64,000 nucleotides of DNA from Microcoleus sp. FACHB-DQ6 (lineage in GTDB: Bacteria > Cyanobacteriota > Cyanobacteriia > Cyanobacteriales > Microcoleaceae): contig JACJNV010000121.1 of NCBI GenBank assembly GCA_014695175.1, forward strand, positions 1 to 64,000. Reading direction: 5' to 3'. The first letter of the stretch is position 1; every line of letters begins with the position of its first letter. Position numbers and translations under genes: made by a program. Positions 1-7,399 of this stretch are shown one piece after another. Below the pieces are notes generated by a model that was not told the DNA's origin, searched no databases, and saw only the letters and a program-made list of their open reading frames with translations.

Positions 1-1
1 G

Positions 2-145
2 GGATTGTCAATCAGCAAAAAAATTCTGCTAGAAAAACACTGCGCTCAATTGGATTGTATTTCTACGCCAGAGCAGGGAACGCAGTTTATTATTGAGATG
101 CCTACTATCTGTATAGGACCCCATCTCGCGGTAGCTATGGCTTAG
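2..145 (+). CDS. sensor histidine kinase, C-terminal end (partial)
   Basis: The reading frame is open from the first bases of the window to a TAG at 143-145. It reads GLSISKKILLEKH and then a Q-G-T-Q-F-I-I-E-M-P ending, the usual last part of a HATPase_c domain (G2 box GLGLSI followed by the final beta strands). Only about 47 residues are present, so sensor domains and partner cannot be judged. The residues after E-M-P (about 12) are not typical and may be a readthrough extension. Confidence 0.75.
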   Translation, partial: GLSISKKILLEKHCAQLDCISTPEQGTQFIIEMPTICIGPHLAVAMA

Positions 146-246
146 AAAGCTCATCTGGCAATTCATCATATAGCGGTTTTCAGTTGCATGAGAACCGGGT
201 AATTGCTAATTGCTAAGTAATCAGAATTCTGATAGACTTTTTTGGC

Positions 247-280
247 GCCTATCCCCACCCCTGAAGGGGTGGTGATAGGC
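247..280. repeat. palindromic hairpin (IS200/IS605-end-like)
   Basis: GCCTATCCCCACCCCT is followed by a GAA loop and its imperfect complement, giving a long G/C-rich stem. Hairpins of this build occur at the ends of IS200/IS605 elements and in derived small repeats, but no transposase remains next to it, so the origin is inferred. Confidence 0.45.
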
Positions 281-443
281 ACTGCGGATGAAAGGGGCAT
301 TCTTCTAACTTAATTGTGTTGGTTTTTAATATATTTTTTAACAATCTCTTCCAAGCCTTTACCAACTGTGACGTAAAAATACAGCAAATTCCATGTATGT
401 TTAGTACACTGCATTCAGTAGATAAGCGGCTCAAATAACACTT

Positions 444-524
444 TATTCGATCGAGTTTCGTAAAAAAATAGTTAAAGCCTATGAACCCGGTGATACATCA
501 ATTAGAACGCTGCTGAATTGTTGA
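444..524 (+). pseudogene. IS630-type transposase N-terminal relic
   Basis: The frame reads YSIEFRKKIVKAYEPGDTSI and then R-T-L-L-N-C before a TGA. The pattern (F-R-K-K-I-V-x-A-Y-E-x-G-x-T-S-I-R) is the first helix-turn-helix segment of cyanobacterial IS630-family transposases. The rest of the element is missing or too decayed to follow. No start codon is visible directly upstream, so this is a fragment and not a gene. Confidence 0.55.
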
Positions 525-709
525 GCGCGTAAATACAAGATTAACACATCCTGATAGCTCGTTTGACAGGAAAAACTTTTTGTTATTCTACATCACGCAA
601 CAAGTTGCTCAGACATTCCCTTCGACTATTAATTCACTATCTAAAGTTTGCTCATCTTCCGATGCCATATCAAAATCAAAGAAATTATTTGCATCGTATG
701 CGATCGCCA

Positions 710-750
710 GCGTTGCTTAGTGATACCCTAATTCAGCAACGCCTTTTTTT
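710..750 (+). terminator. rho-independent terminator
   Basis: Stem GCGTTGCT (710-717) pairs perfectly with AGCAACGC (735-742) and is followed by seven T residues. It works for plus-strand transcription only. The nearest plus-strand gene stops at 145, so it ends either a very long 3' untranslated region or a separate untranslated RNA. Confidence 0.7.
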
Positions 751-764
751 GTAATACCATCTGC

Positions 765-1457
765 TCAACGATCTTTGCTTTGCTGCAAATGCCGCCAAAC
801 TTCCTGATGACATACGTGCCAAAAATACAGGGCTAAATTCAGAAGAGCTAATAATTTAGTGCCATCTTCTAACATCGCGTGTACTCCTTGACTTTGCAAG
901 TTTAACATATCCTCAAACCGAGAGATAGCGAACAAGAGAAAGGCTGCGACTAATGGCAGGTAAGGAGTGGTTTTCATGTATCGCCAAAACTTAACTCCGT
1001 AAAGGAAAACAGCACTACCATAACACAAATAAATTAATTTCTTAGATATTCCCAACCGAGAAATAATCAAAGTCATCCGAAACCTGTCATCCAGGAAAAA
1101 GACTCCGAGTAGTAAAGCACTAAAAAATAAGAAGATTGCCGCTCGACTGCGCGGATTTTTCTGGCGCAGCACCCCGAAAGTAAATGCACAAATTGCGACT
1201 GGGGTACACCAGAGGATTTCGGAAACTCCGGTTAGAATACCTTCGTAAGGGAACCAGAAATTAAAAGGATCGCTAAACAGGCGTTCAACTCCGTCTCCCT
1301 GATTGTTGAGTTTTGCGTATACGCTCAGCCAGCCCAAAATCAGAACAGTCAGAATGTTAAAAGCCGCTAAAAACCGTACACGAAAAAAGTGTTTTTTGAA
1401 AAATTCTAAAGAATTAGACAGCTTGGGAATTTGATCGAATAAATGCAGATGCTTCAT
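765..1457 (-). CDS. hypothetical six-helix membrane protein
   Basis: A 230-residue protein with about six hydrophobic segments (roughly residues 27-48, 83-97, 106-122, 142-158, 166-181 and 200-216) and short loops, so an inner-membrane protein. The N-terminus is polar and basic (H, K, R) with no signal peptide. I do not recognise the family. It starts 28 bases after the stop of the upstream histidine kinase on the same strand, so the two are probably co-transcribed and the protein may be linked to that signalling pathway. Confidence 0.75.
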   Translation of the reverse strand: MKHLHLFDQIPKLSNSLEFFKKHFFRVRFLAAFNILTVLILGWLSVYAKLNNQGDGVERLFSDPFNFWFPYEGILTGVSEILWCTPVAICAFTFGVLRQKNPRSRAAIFLFFSALLLGVFFLDDRFRMTLIISRLGISKKLIYLCYGSAVFLYGVKFWRYMKTTPYLPLVAAFLLFAISRFEDMLNLQSQGVHAMLEDGTKLLALLNLALYFWHVCHQEVWRHLQQSKDR

Positions 1458-1485
1458 AAAAAATCTCTCTAATTAATAGGGATCG

Positions 1486-2886
1486 TTACTTATTCACGGG
1501 TAGCCAAACCACAAATGTAGTGCCACGCTCCGTTGGATATAATAAATTAGTTTCTGCTGAGGGCAGCCATTCAGGATTGACTGGGGAAAATACTTCTATT
1601 TCTCCTTGCATTTGGCGGACTAAATCCCGGGCGATCGCCAAACCCAATCCTGTCCCAGGAATTTCGGTCTGCGCTTTTTCTCCCCGGTAGTGCCGCTCAA
1701 ATAAATGCTCTAAATCCTGGGGGGGAATGCCGGAACCAGTGTCGCTGACTGCAACTGCTATGGCAGGCAGTTGGCTGTATCCGGCCCGATCGCCCTCCGC
1801 TGCTTTGTACCTTACTTTAATATAAATTTGGCGGCCGGCAGGGGTATATTTCAAAGCATTGTCAATTAAATTGCTCAAAACCTCGCGCAAAGCTCGATCG
1901 TTCGCCCAGACTGGTGGCAAATCCGCCGGAATGTCGGCTACCAATTTCAGATTCCTTTCAGATGCCATCGCTTCGGCGGAAATTAACAGCGGTTTTAAGA
2001 CTTCTGCCACAAAACAGGATTCCTGCAAATTGGCAGCAGGTGACAGCGAGAGAGGAGAATGCCGGATTGATTCGACATTGGAGATTGCTTTTTCTGAAGT
2101 ACCCGATCGCAGTTTTAGATGTGCTTCGCCGGTGTCAACGGTTCGATCGAACTGGCCGAGCAACTCTTGCAGCCGATCGCTCTCTCGGACAATACTAAAA
2201 GCCACATTGCGGTTTTTGTCTTCCGGTACCAGCCGCCGCGTTAACAGCTTGCCAAAAGTTCGCAACGCTGTCAGCGGACTTTTGAACTGGTGCAGCAAAT
2301 TGTGCATCGTGTCGTAAACCTGAGCCTGGATTTGCCGACTCGTACCCAATTCCTGCTGCATCCACTGCGATCGCTGGTCTAAAATGCAGGCTAGGGCTAA
2401 GGTGCGAGCAATTTGTTGTATCTGAGCCTCCTCTCGCTCGTTCCAAGGCCTGTCTTGCCGACCGCTGACTAGAAGTCCCATTACAGCTCCCTCGTGTATC
2501 AGAGGCGTCACAATTTGCCTGCGCTGCTGCCACACATTCTCCGGGCCTTGACACTGATGGGAACTGCGCTCCTCACCCGGAAGTCGCTCGGGTGCGATCG
2601 CCTCTACCGTTGATTCTTCTGCCACAAGAGGCGGCGCCAGCAGTCGCGGTACCGGTTTGACTGTCGAGCTTTCGGAAGATTGCAACCTCAACCCCTGATT
2701 TTCTTCCGATTCGGCTGAGGTTTCTGGGTAAACTGCGATCTGCACCAACTTTGCTTCGCTGCCTTCTACCAACTCTTGTGTCAGGTATACCGCGCTGAAT
2801 TTCGCTCCCAAACTAACGGCGATGGCCACCTGCGAGCGGCAAAGTTTGACAAATTCTGAACTGGCTGGCATTAACATGAGCGCCAC
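1486..2886 (-). CDS. GAF-type sensor histidine kinase
   Basis: A 466-residue cytoplasmic kinase. Residues about 10-170 look like a degenerate GAF sensor domain interrupted by a low-complexity stretch (about 55-115). The dimerisation/phosphoacceptor helix is at about 188-225 with the probable phosphohistidine H199 in the form HQFKSPL instead of the usual HELRTPL. The HATPase_c domain follows with the N box (LSNLIDNALKYTP), DTGSGIP and GTGLGLAIA. There are no membrane segments. It is the first gene of a likely two-gene unit with the membrane protein downstream; no response regulator is adjacent. Signal unknown. Confidence 0.85.
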   Translation of the reverse strand: MALMLMPASSEFVKLCRSQVAIAVSLGAKFSAVYLTQELVEGSEAKLVQIAVYPETSAESEENQGLRLQSSESSTVKPVPRLLAPPLVAEESTVEAIAPERLPGEERSSHQCQGPENVWQQRRQIVTPLIHEGAVMGLLVSGRQDRPWNEREEAQIQQIARTLALACILDQRSQWMQQELGTSRQIQAQVYDTMHNLLHQFKSPLTALRTFGKLLTRRLVPEDKNRNVAFSIVRESDRLQELLGQFDRTVDTGEAHLKLRSGTSEKAISNVESIRHSPLSLSPAANLQESCFVAEVLKPLLISAEAMASERNLKLVADIPADLPPVWANDRALREVLSNLIDNALKYTPAGRQIYIKVRYKAAEGDRAGYSQLPAIAVAVSDTGSGIPPQDLEHLFERHYRGEKAQTEIPGTGLGLAIARDLVRQMQGEIEVFSPVNPEWLPSAETNLLYPTERGTTFVVWLPVNK

Positions 2887-3266
2887 ATTAAGATATCTAA
2901 CGGAATTCTAAGTAAATTACAAACGATCGGCTACCGATTACTGATGAGAGACTTTTAGATTTCAGGTTTCTTTCCTTTGATAGGAGCCACCTATGTTGAA
3001 GGCATGGGGCTTTCATGAACCAAAATTGCCCCGCATCCGGATCCGCGTAGTTTCCACCGATCCCCAAGCTTGGCTCTTGCCGGAAGTTGCGGCCCACCAT
3101 ACCACAACCGCTACACTTTTGTCGATCGGCAGGAATGTTAAGATTATGTCGATATATTAAAAACAGTTGAAATTTTGAGCTAGAACGGATATACTGGCCT
3201 CGGATTTGGTAGCTATCATTACAACCTGTCTGCTCATACTGTCTGCTCACAGAGGAGGTAAAGAAA
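2887..3266. other. divergent intergenic region, with a possible small gene
   Basis: This region separates the minus-strand kinase from the plus-strand DUF3155 gene. It contains the 55-codon frame at 2993-3160 and presumably the DUF3155 promoter. A 130-codon minus-strand frame over the same bases (2897-3289) overlaps the DUF3155 start and has no recognisable domain; I treat it as chance. Confidence 0.4.
2993..3160 (+). CDS. possible small protein of 55 residues
   Basis: ATG at 2993 is preceded by TAGGAG at a good distance (about 6 bases), and the frame runs 55 codons to TAA at 3158. The product begins MLKAWGFHEPKLPRIRIRVV and is basic with no membrane segment. I do not recognise it. The good ribosome site and its position ahead of the DUF3155 gene on the same strand are the only support, so the call is tentative. 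Confidence 0.35.
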   Translation: MLKAWGFHEPKLPRIRIRVVSTDPQAWLLPEVAAHHTTTATLLSIGRNVKIMSIY

Positions 3267-3590
3267 TTGGCCAGGAGACGCAAACGCAAGAGTCGCCGCC
3301 GACAAGAAGGACGCAGAATTTTAGAGTGTGTGCCTCAATATAGCATCGAGAGCGGCGAAGATAAACCCGTAACAGCGGCTCGCAAGTTCATCCATGCAGA
3401 AGGCATTGCTCCCCCAGCTTTGCTGTTAGTCAAGCGTAACGAGCATACCACTGACAGATACTTCTGGGCTGAAAAAGGTTTATTTGGAGCCCAATACGTA
3501 GAAGAGAACCATTTCTTGTTTCCCAGCTTAAAGGTGATGTTGGAAGCTACCACAGAAAAAATTCCTGTGGTGTCAGCCAGCCGCGCATAG
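3267..3590 (+). CDS. DUF3155 family protein
   Basis: A 107-residue cyanobacterial protein of unknown function. The strongly basic start (MARRRKRKSRRRQEGRRIL) followed by a compact domain with A-P-P-A-L-L-L-V-K-R-N and E-K-G-L-F-G-A-Q-Y matches the DUF3155 family. It starts at TTG, supported by a strong site AGAGGAGGT seven bases upstream. The basic tail suggests nucleic-acid or membrane-surface contact, but this is inference. A terminator hairpin lies at 3608-3630. Confidence 0.85.
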   Translation: MARRRKRKSRRRQEGRRILECVPQYSIESGEDKPVTAARKFIHAEGIAPPALLLVKRNEHTTDRYFWAEKGLFGAQYVEENHFLFPSLKVMLEATTEKIPVVSASRA

Positions 3591-3928
3591 CTCAAAATGT
3601 TTAGCTCAAAACATTGACAGCAATGTTTTTCTAAGTCTTTTAACAAAAGCGCGAGAGTTCTCATTGTCTGGAGAGTGCCAACTGAAATTTATGCGAAAAG
3701 TCCTTAGGAATTAGGGTATAAGGAGCCATCGCAAAAGGCTCGATCGCAGCCCAAGGGCGATCGCCACAATTGGCACTTTCACGATAATGGTTTTTTTTAC
3801 TGTTTAGTCGATCGAACAAGTGGATCAAAAAAACAGCCAACGAGGGAGCCCCTCTTGAGTCATCGGTTTGTCAGCTCGAAGTCTAACTACGGCATCTAGC
3901 ATATCAAAAAACGTTCCGCGTCAAACTT
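3591..3928. other. convergent intergenic region
   Basis: Between two converging genes. It holds the terminator at 3608-3630, one HIP1 octamer near 3759, and otherwise nothing that I can interpret. Confidence 0.5.
3608..3630 (+). terminator. terminator of the DUF3155 gene
   Basis: AAAACATTG pairs with CAATGTTTT around a four-base loop and runs into a T tract, 18 bases after the stop codon. Confidence 0.65.
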
Positions 3929-4462
3929 TTAATCGAGCGGTTTCAAATCTAAAGCTTTTTGCATTGCTGCTAGTTCATCGCGGTGAGCTCTGACAGTAAC
4001 AAAGCTCTTGGTTTGGCTTCCCGACTCAGCAACTGATTCGAGTTTGAGGGAGACTTGCTCAGAGCGTCCAGCTTTTTTCCAATAAAATACCCCCGCCAGC
4101 GGGGACAGCAGTACCAAAGCTAGGAAAATTTGGCCTTGCTGGGGAACTAGCATTCCCAAAACCAGCCCCAAGCACAGAGCGCCGCCTGCACTCAGCAGAG
4201 TTAGAAAAATAGCTAGAAACCAACTCGGCCGCACAAAACCCTCAAACGTGACTTTATAGTTGGGGGCATCGACGGCTGCAACTCGGTAAGCTCTATCGGC
4301 AAAATACTGTTGTAAGTCGGCTAACAGTAACTCTTGGGCGCTCTCGGAAGCCAGCTTGACTTGTTCGATTCGATCTTTGACTGAAGCCTTGATGAAGAAA
4401 AACAAGCCAACAGCCAGCAGTAGCGTTAGCACAAATGTTGAAGGAAGAACAGCAGTATCCAT
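3929..4462 (-). CDS. CCB1-like cytochrome b6f cofactor assembly protein
   Basis: A 177-residue thylakoid membrane protein. The first hydrophobic segment is at residues 8-25, then a soluble part (about 30-80), then two helices at about 83-102 and 108-127 and a soluble C-terminus. The order and motifs (L-L-A-D-L-Q-Q-Y-F, V-T-F-E-G-F-V-R-P-S) fit the 'cofactor assembly of complex C subunit B' family, the CCB1 group. In plants CCB proteins help attach the covalent c-type heme on the stromal side of cytochrome b6. The family assignment is from memory of motifs and the function is inferred from the family. Confidence 0.7.
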   Translation of the reverse strand: MDTAVLPSTFVLTLLLAVGLFFFIKASVKDRIEQVKLASESAQELLLADLQQYFADRAYRVAAVDAPNYKVTFEGFVRPSWFLAIFLTLLSAGGALCLGLVLGMLVPQQGQIFLALVLLSPLAGVFYWKKAGRSEQVSLKLESVAESGSQTKSFVTVRAHRDELAAMQKALDLKPLD

Positions 4463-4530
4463 CGGTAGAAGTTTGTGTAATTGAAATTCTCTACTATTAC
4501 TTTACAGAACTTGACATACGAAAGCGCTCG

Positions 4531-4658
4531 AGGACTTACGCAGACACTTTGTTATCAAAATTCGCAGAAAGCTTTGTAGCAAGGCGTTTTGCTCTCCATC
4601 ACCCAATTCCCATATCTCCCCATCGTCGGTAATTCTCAAGTGACAATGCGTAAGTCCT
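4531..4658. repeat. MITE-like element with inverted ends AGGACTTACGCA
   Basis: AGGACTTACGCA at 4531-4542 is matched by its exact complement TGCGTAAGTCCT at 4647-4658, giving a 128-base unit with perfect 12-base inverted ends and no gene. One end of the same family is present at 41033-41044 and another near 26989. Such short non-autonomous elements are common in cyanobacteria. It fills most of the 4463-4782 gap, whose remainder shows nothing else. Confidence 0.6.
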
Positions 4659-4782
4659 GACGTAGTGTAGCTGCTTTAATCGCTGTGCGGCAGGCGATCG
4701 AGCAAAGCGAAGGCAAGGAAGGCAAATCGCTTTGCAAGTAGCGCCAGCTTCTCTTGGGTTTAGGCATCCGATTCAAACTCGG

Positions 4783-5175
4783 TTAACCCGTCTGACCAGT
4801 TTCTAAGGCGCGGGAACGACGATCGGACGCGCCGTTTCCCTGACCGATGTACTCATGCCAGAGACGAGCTAGGTCTTGAGCTTGGTGCCGCCACTCAGGG
4901 AGGATTTGATACATCCGGCGGGGGCGGCCGCGTCCTTCTACTTTTTTCCAGTAACCCGTGATTACGCCTTCATCTTCGAGGAATTTCAGAGCGCTGTAAA
5001 GAACGGTATCAGAAAGTCGGTAGATGGGGAATTCCCTCTCTAGTTGGCCAATCAGTTCTGTACCGTAGGAATCTCCGCGCAATAACACGGAGAGAATGTA
5101 GCACACAGCTAATTCCTTGTTTAGATAAACAGGAGGGGGGTCTTGAAAAAATTGATAGATATGTTCAAACTTCAT
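4783..5175 (-). CDS. PadR family transcriptional regulator
   Basis: A 130-residue DNA-binding protein. Residues about 18-95 form the PadR winged helix: A-V-C-Y-I-L-S-V-L-L-R-G-D-S-Y-G-T-E-L, then L-S-D-T-V-L-Y-S-A-L-K-F-L-E-D-E-G-V-I in the recognition helix, and the wing G-R-G-R-P-R-R-M-Y. A short C-terminal helix follows for dimer contact. The N-terminal 17 residues are an extension seen in cyanobacterial members. It is transcribed alone; no obvious target lies adjacent. The effector is unknown. Confidence 0.88.
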   Translation of the reverse strand: MKFEHIYQFFQDPPPVYLNKELAVCYILSVLLRGDSYGTELIGQLEREFPIYRLSDTVLYSALKFLEDEGVITGYWKKVEGRGRPRRMYQILPEWRHQAQDLARLWHEYIGQGNGASDRRSRALETGQTG

Positions 5176-5516
5176 CTGTCTTGTCCGCTGGAAACTCTCG
5201 TGATACCGTCAGGTTAACGGGAGAGGAAAGCGGGGCGGGAGATGCCGCTTCCTAAGGATTAAGTGGACATCGGGGAAACAGAGGTGCAGTATTTCCCCAG
5301 TGAATGTTGATGGCCCCAAAGGCTTGTCCTGCACTTCGGTAATGTTTGCCTGCCCCTTTGTTGAGGAGCACTGCCGTAACTAGCGCAATTTTTTCCTCTT
5401 CCAATCTATCGCAGCGACTCTTGTCAAGTGTGCGATCGCCTGCCTGAGTTGGCAGTTACTTTGGGAGTTAGTGTTTTAACTGAATTTGCAGTTAATGTTT
5501 GCGCTTTAGCTTGCCT
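5176..5516. other. intergenic region upstream of the PadR gene
   Basis: 341 bases, presumably with the padR-type promoter. A short run near 5450-5500 repeats the phrase 'agttagtgttt / agttaatgttt' but there is no clear operator, hairpin with T tract, or small gene. Confidence 0.4.
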
Positions 5517-5720
5517 TTAAACCGAACTCAGGCCTAACATAGCCCGCAGTGTAAAAGTTAGAAAGACAAAAGTCGCTACAATCGAACTAATCAGGGCGAT
5601 CGCAGTTGCCGGTCGATCGAGCAGGGGTTTGAGTCGCTCGAACAGGAAAAAGAAAATTCCCAGACATATCGTGATGAAAAAGCGCGGGTAGCGAGAGACG
5701 TTATTAATAAAATCTTGCAT
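5517..5720 (-). CDS. ycf33: Ycf33 family (DUF751) membrane protein
   Basis: A 67-residue protein beginning MQDFINNVSRYPRFFITI, the signature of the Ycf33/DUF751 family conserved in cyanobacteria and plastids. Two hydrophobic segments (about 14-28 and 40-60) suggest a small thylakoid or inner-membrane protein. The frame is open further upstream to a GTG at 5768, but family members start at the MQDF methionine, so I chose 5720. Function is unknown in the literature I know. Confidence 0.82.
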   Translation of the reverse strand: MQDFINNVSRYPRFFITICLGIFFFLFERLKPLLDRPATAIALISSIVATFVFLTFTLRAMLGLSSV

Positions 5721-5994
5721 GAGCTTGGTGGGGTAAAGTGTCACAGCACCATCTTTGACTGGTAACACTTGTGAGCGAGTTAGACAATTTTGGCACAGCC
5801 GAAGCTAAATCTGCCGATCGGGCGATCGGGCATTTTTGCCGCCGAGGCTGACATATATAATTCTAACGAAAACTTTTCGCCGATGGCTCCGGCACTGTCT
5901 GTTTAATCCCACGCGACCTCCGGTAAGAACTTCAGAAGTATTTCTATTGAGTTCTAGTTGTGATAAATATTATAGGGCCGTTATTTCTAGATAA

Positions 5995-6108
5995 ATGTCT
6001 GCTGCCGCACCTTCTTTCGTCTTGCCACGTCCCTTTCTGAAATGGGCAGGAGGCCAAACTAGGTTGAAGATATTAAAAACCCAGAGAATCAAACTATGCG
6101 AATTTTAG
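5995..6108 (+). pseudogene. Dam methylase N-terminal fragment
   Basis: ATG at 5995 opens a 37-codon frame ending at TAG 6106-6108. It contains RPFLKWAGGQTRL, the S-adenosylmethionine-binding motif that starts Dam-type adenine methylases, and then diverges (about base 6070) into unrelated residues. The complete methylase at 7400-8290 has RPFLKWAGGKRQLL at the same place; the two DNA copies share TGGGCAGGAGG in inverted orientation. The fragment ends inside the last codons of the converging nuclease gene. It looks like the stump of an older Dam gene cut by the arrival of the R-M pair. Confidence 0.72.
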
Positions 6109-7397
6109 TCTTTGATTTGGGACAAAATCCAAGAAATCCAGCCTTGGACAGTAGACTTACGCCTTTTTATAGTTGTATCATTAATATCGGGACGATTTTC
6201 TGAGATTATTTTACAGATTGCATCTTCTGGCGGAATGTCTCCCTCTTTAAGGGTTAATTCAAATACTAAATAGAAAACTTTTTTTTCTAAAATTTTATCA
6301 ATCAAATCTAGATATTTTAATTTAGGCCTTTTATGTAAAATAGACCTTCCTTCACTTGTCAAGCAAAAACTTACTTTTTTGGTCAGGGTATCTTGATAGT
6401 TTTCTATCAGTCCAATATACAGACCAGCATTAGTATAATAGTCAGTTTGCCTGCGATCGAATTCATAGTTTTCTGTAATATCGTCTTTGGTTAAATCTCT
6501 TTCTAATAACAAGGATAATAAATCTACTACTCTCTCAAATTTATCAGCTTGGGGAAATGGAAGATCGGGCTCTGCAATTACTTGAATATTATTGAATAGC
6601 CGATCGACATCTCTCCTTTGTATTTCTTCGGGAGCGATCGTATAATTCTTTTGTTCTCTCAGTTTCAGAGAGTTATAATCTTCATCATTACTAAATTCAT
6701 AAATGAAAAAGCTAAAAATGTCGTTAGAGTATGTCATCAATACGGGAATCACTTTTTTAGTTAGTTTTTTTGACCACAATCTGTAGGGGTAGTAAAGTTG
6801 TCTAATCAAAAAATCCTCTATGGCGTAGTTCTTAGCTTCTATCAAAACAAAATAGTTGTCACTTTCAAATCCTGCATCTATCTCACACTGAGAATTTTTA
6901 ACCTTAATTGAATAGAGTTTAGTGGCGATATGAGTTATAATATTAAAATCAAAAGACTCTGTAGACATTCTCCCAGAAACAGTATAAACTGTTTTTTCAC
7001 CGACTAAATCATCTATAAGACCGATATTAAACGCACAGTGCAATGCAGAACTCTCCGAATATAAGTTTGTGTAATCTATACTCTCTATCTCGGGTGGAAA
7101 TTCAACAGGTATTACTTCTATCTTACTATCATATCCAACTTTCAAGTGTGTAACAAATTCCCCAATAACGTATTTAGAACGAGAAATTGGCAAGATGGAT
7201 AGATGATTGTCTCGAAAGATATCTGGCAAATTAACCGAGTGATCGAACTTTGCCATCAGCCTGCTTTCTCTTTGCTTATTGATTTGAGCGGCTTCTATTT
7301 CAAAACAACCATTGCGAGCGACTTGTTCTAATATTTTATGCGTTTCAAATAGTGTTTCCCAAGCTTTATCGTTTGCTGTTTTCTTGCTTTTACTCAT
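6105..7397 (-). CDS. type II restriction endonuclease, PD-(D/E)XK type
   Basis: A 430-residue protein. Around residues 168-195 it has Q-C-E-I-D-A-G-F-E, then V-L-I-E-A-K-N, the E/D...(E)xK catalytic core of many type II restriction enzymes. The C-terminus (about 355-430) looks like a winged-helix or helical specificity domain with T-I-K-R-R-K-S-T-V-Q-G-W. It starts two bases after the stop of the adenine methylase, so both are made from one transcript. It probably cuts the same site that the methylase protects, likely GATC or a related sequence (inference). The pair is visibly richer in A/T than its neighbours and has no full HIP1 octamer, suggesting transfer. Confidence 0.8.
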   Translation of the reverse strand: MSKSKKTANDKAWETLFETHKILEQVARNGCFEIEAAQINKQRESRLMAKFDHSVNLPDIFRDNHLSILPISRSKYVIGEFVTHLKVGYDSKIEVIPVEFPPEIESIDYTNLYSESSALHCAFNIGLIDDLVGEKTVYTVSGRMSTESFDFNIITHIATKLYSIKVKNSQCEIDAGFESDNYFVLIEAKNYAIEDFLIRQLYYPYRLWSKKLTKKVIPVLMTYSNDIFSFFIYEFSNDEDYNSLKLREQKNYTIAPEEIQRRDVDRLFNNIQVIAEPDLPFPQADKFERVVDLLSLLLERDLTKDDITENYEFDRRQTDYYTNAGLYIGLIENYQDTLTKKVSFCLTSEGRSILHKRPKLKYLDLIDKILEKKVFYLVFELTLKEGDIPPEDAICKIISENRPDINDTTIKRRKSTVQGWISWILSQIKD

Positions 7398-7399
7398 AT

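Larger units (their letters stand above)
146..764. other. intergenic region with repeat, transposase relic and orphan terminator
   Basis: This 619-base stretch has no convincing intact gene. It holds a palindrome at 247-280, a decayed transposase start at 444-524 and a rho-independent terminator at 710-750. A 63-codon open frame at 563-754 runs through the terminator hairpin and is not believed. The phrase atagcggtttt near 173 resembles short repeats seen at other gene borders in the window (for example near 18757). Confidence 0.6.

Noticed and set aside
563-754. 63-codon plus-strand frame
   Set aside because: Its last codons are the terminator hairpin and T tract at 710-750, and no ribosome site precedes it.
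2897-3289. 130-codon minus-strand frame
   Set aside because: It overlaps the DUF3155 start and a better small plus-strand frame, and shows no domain.
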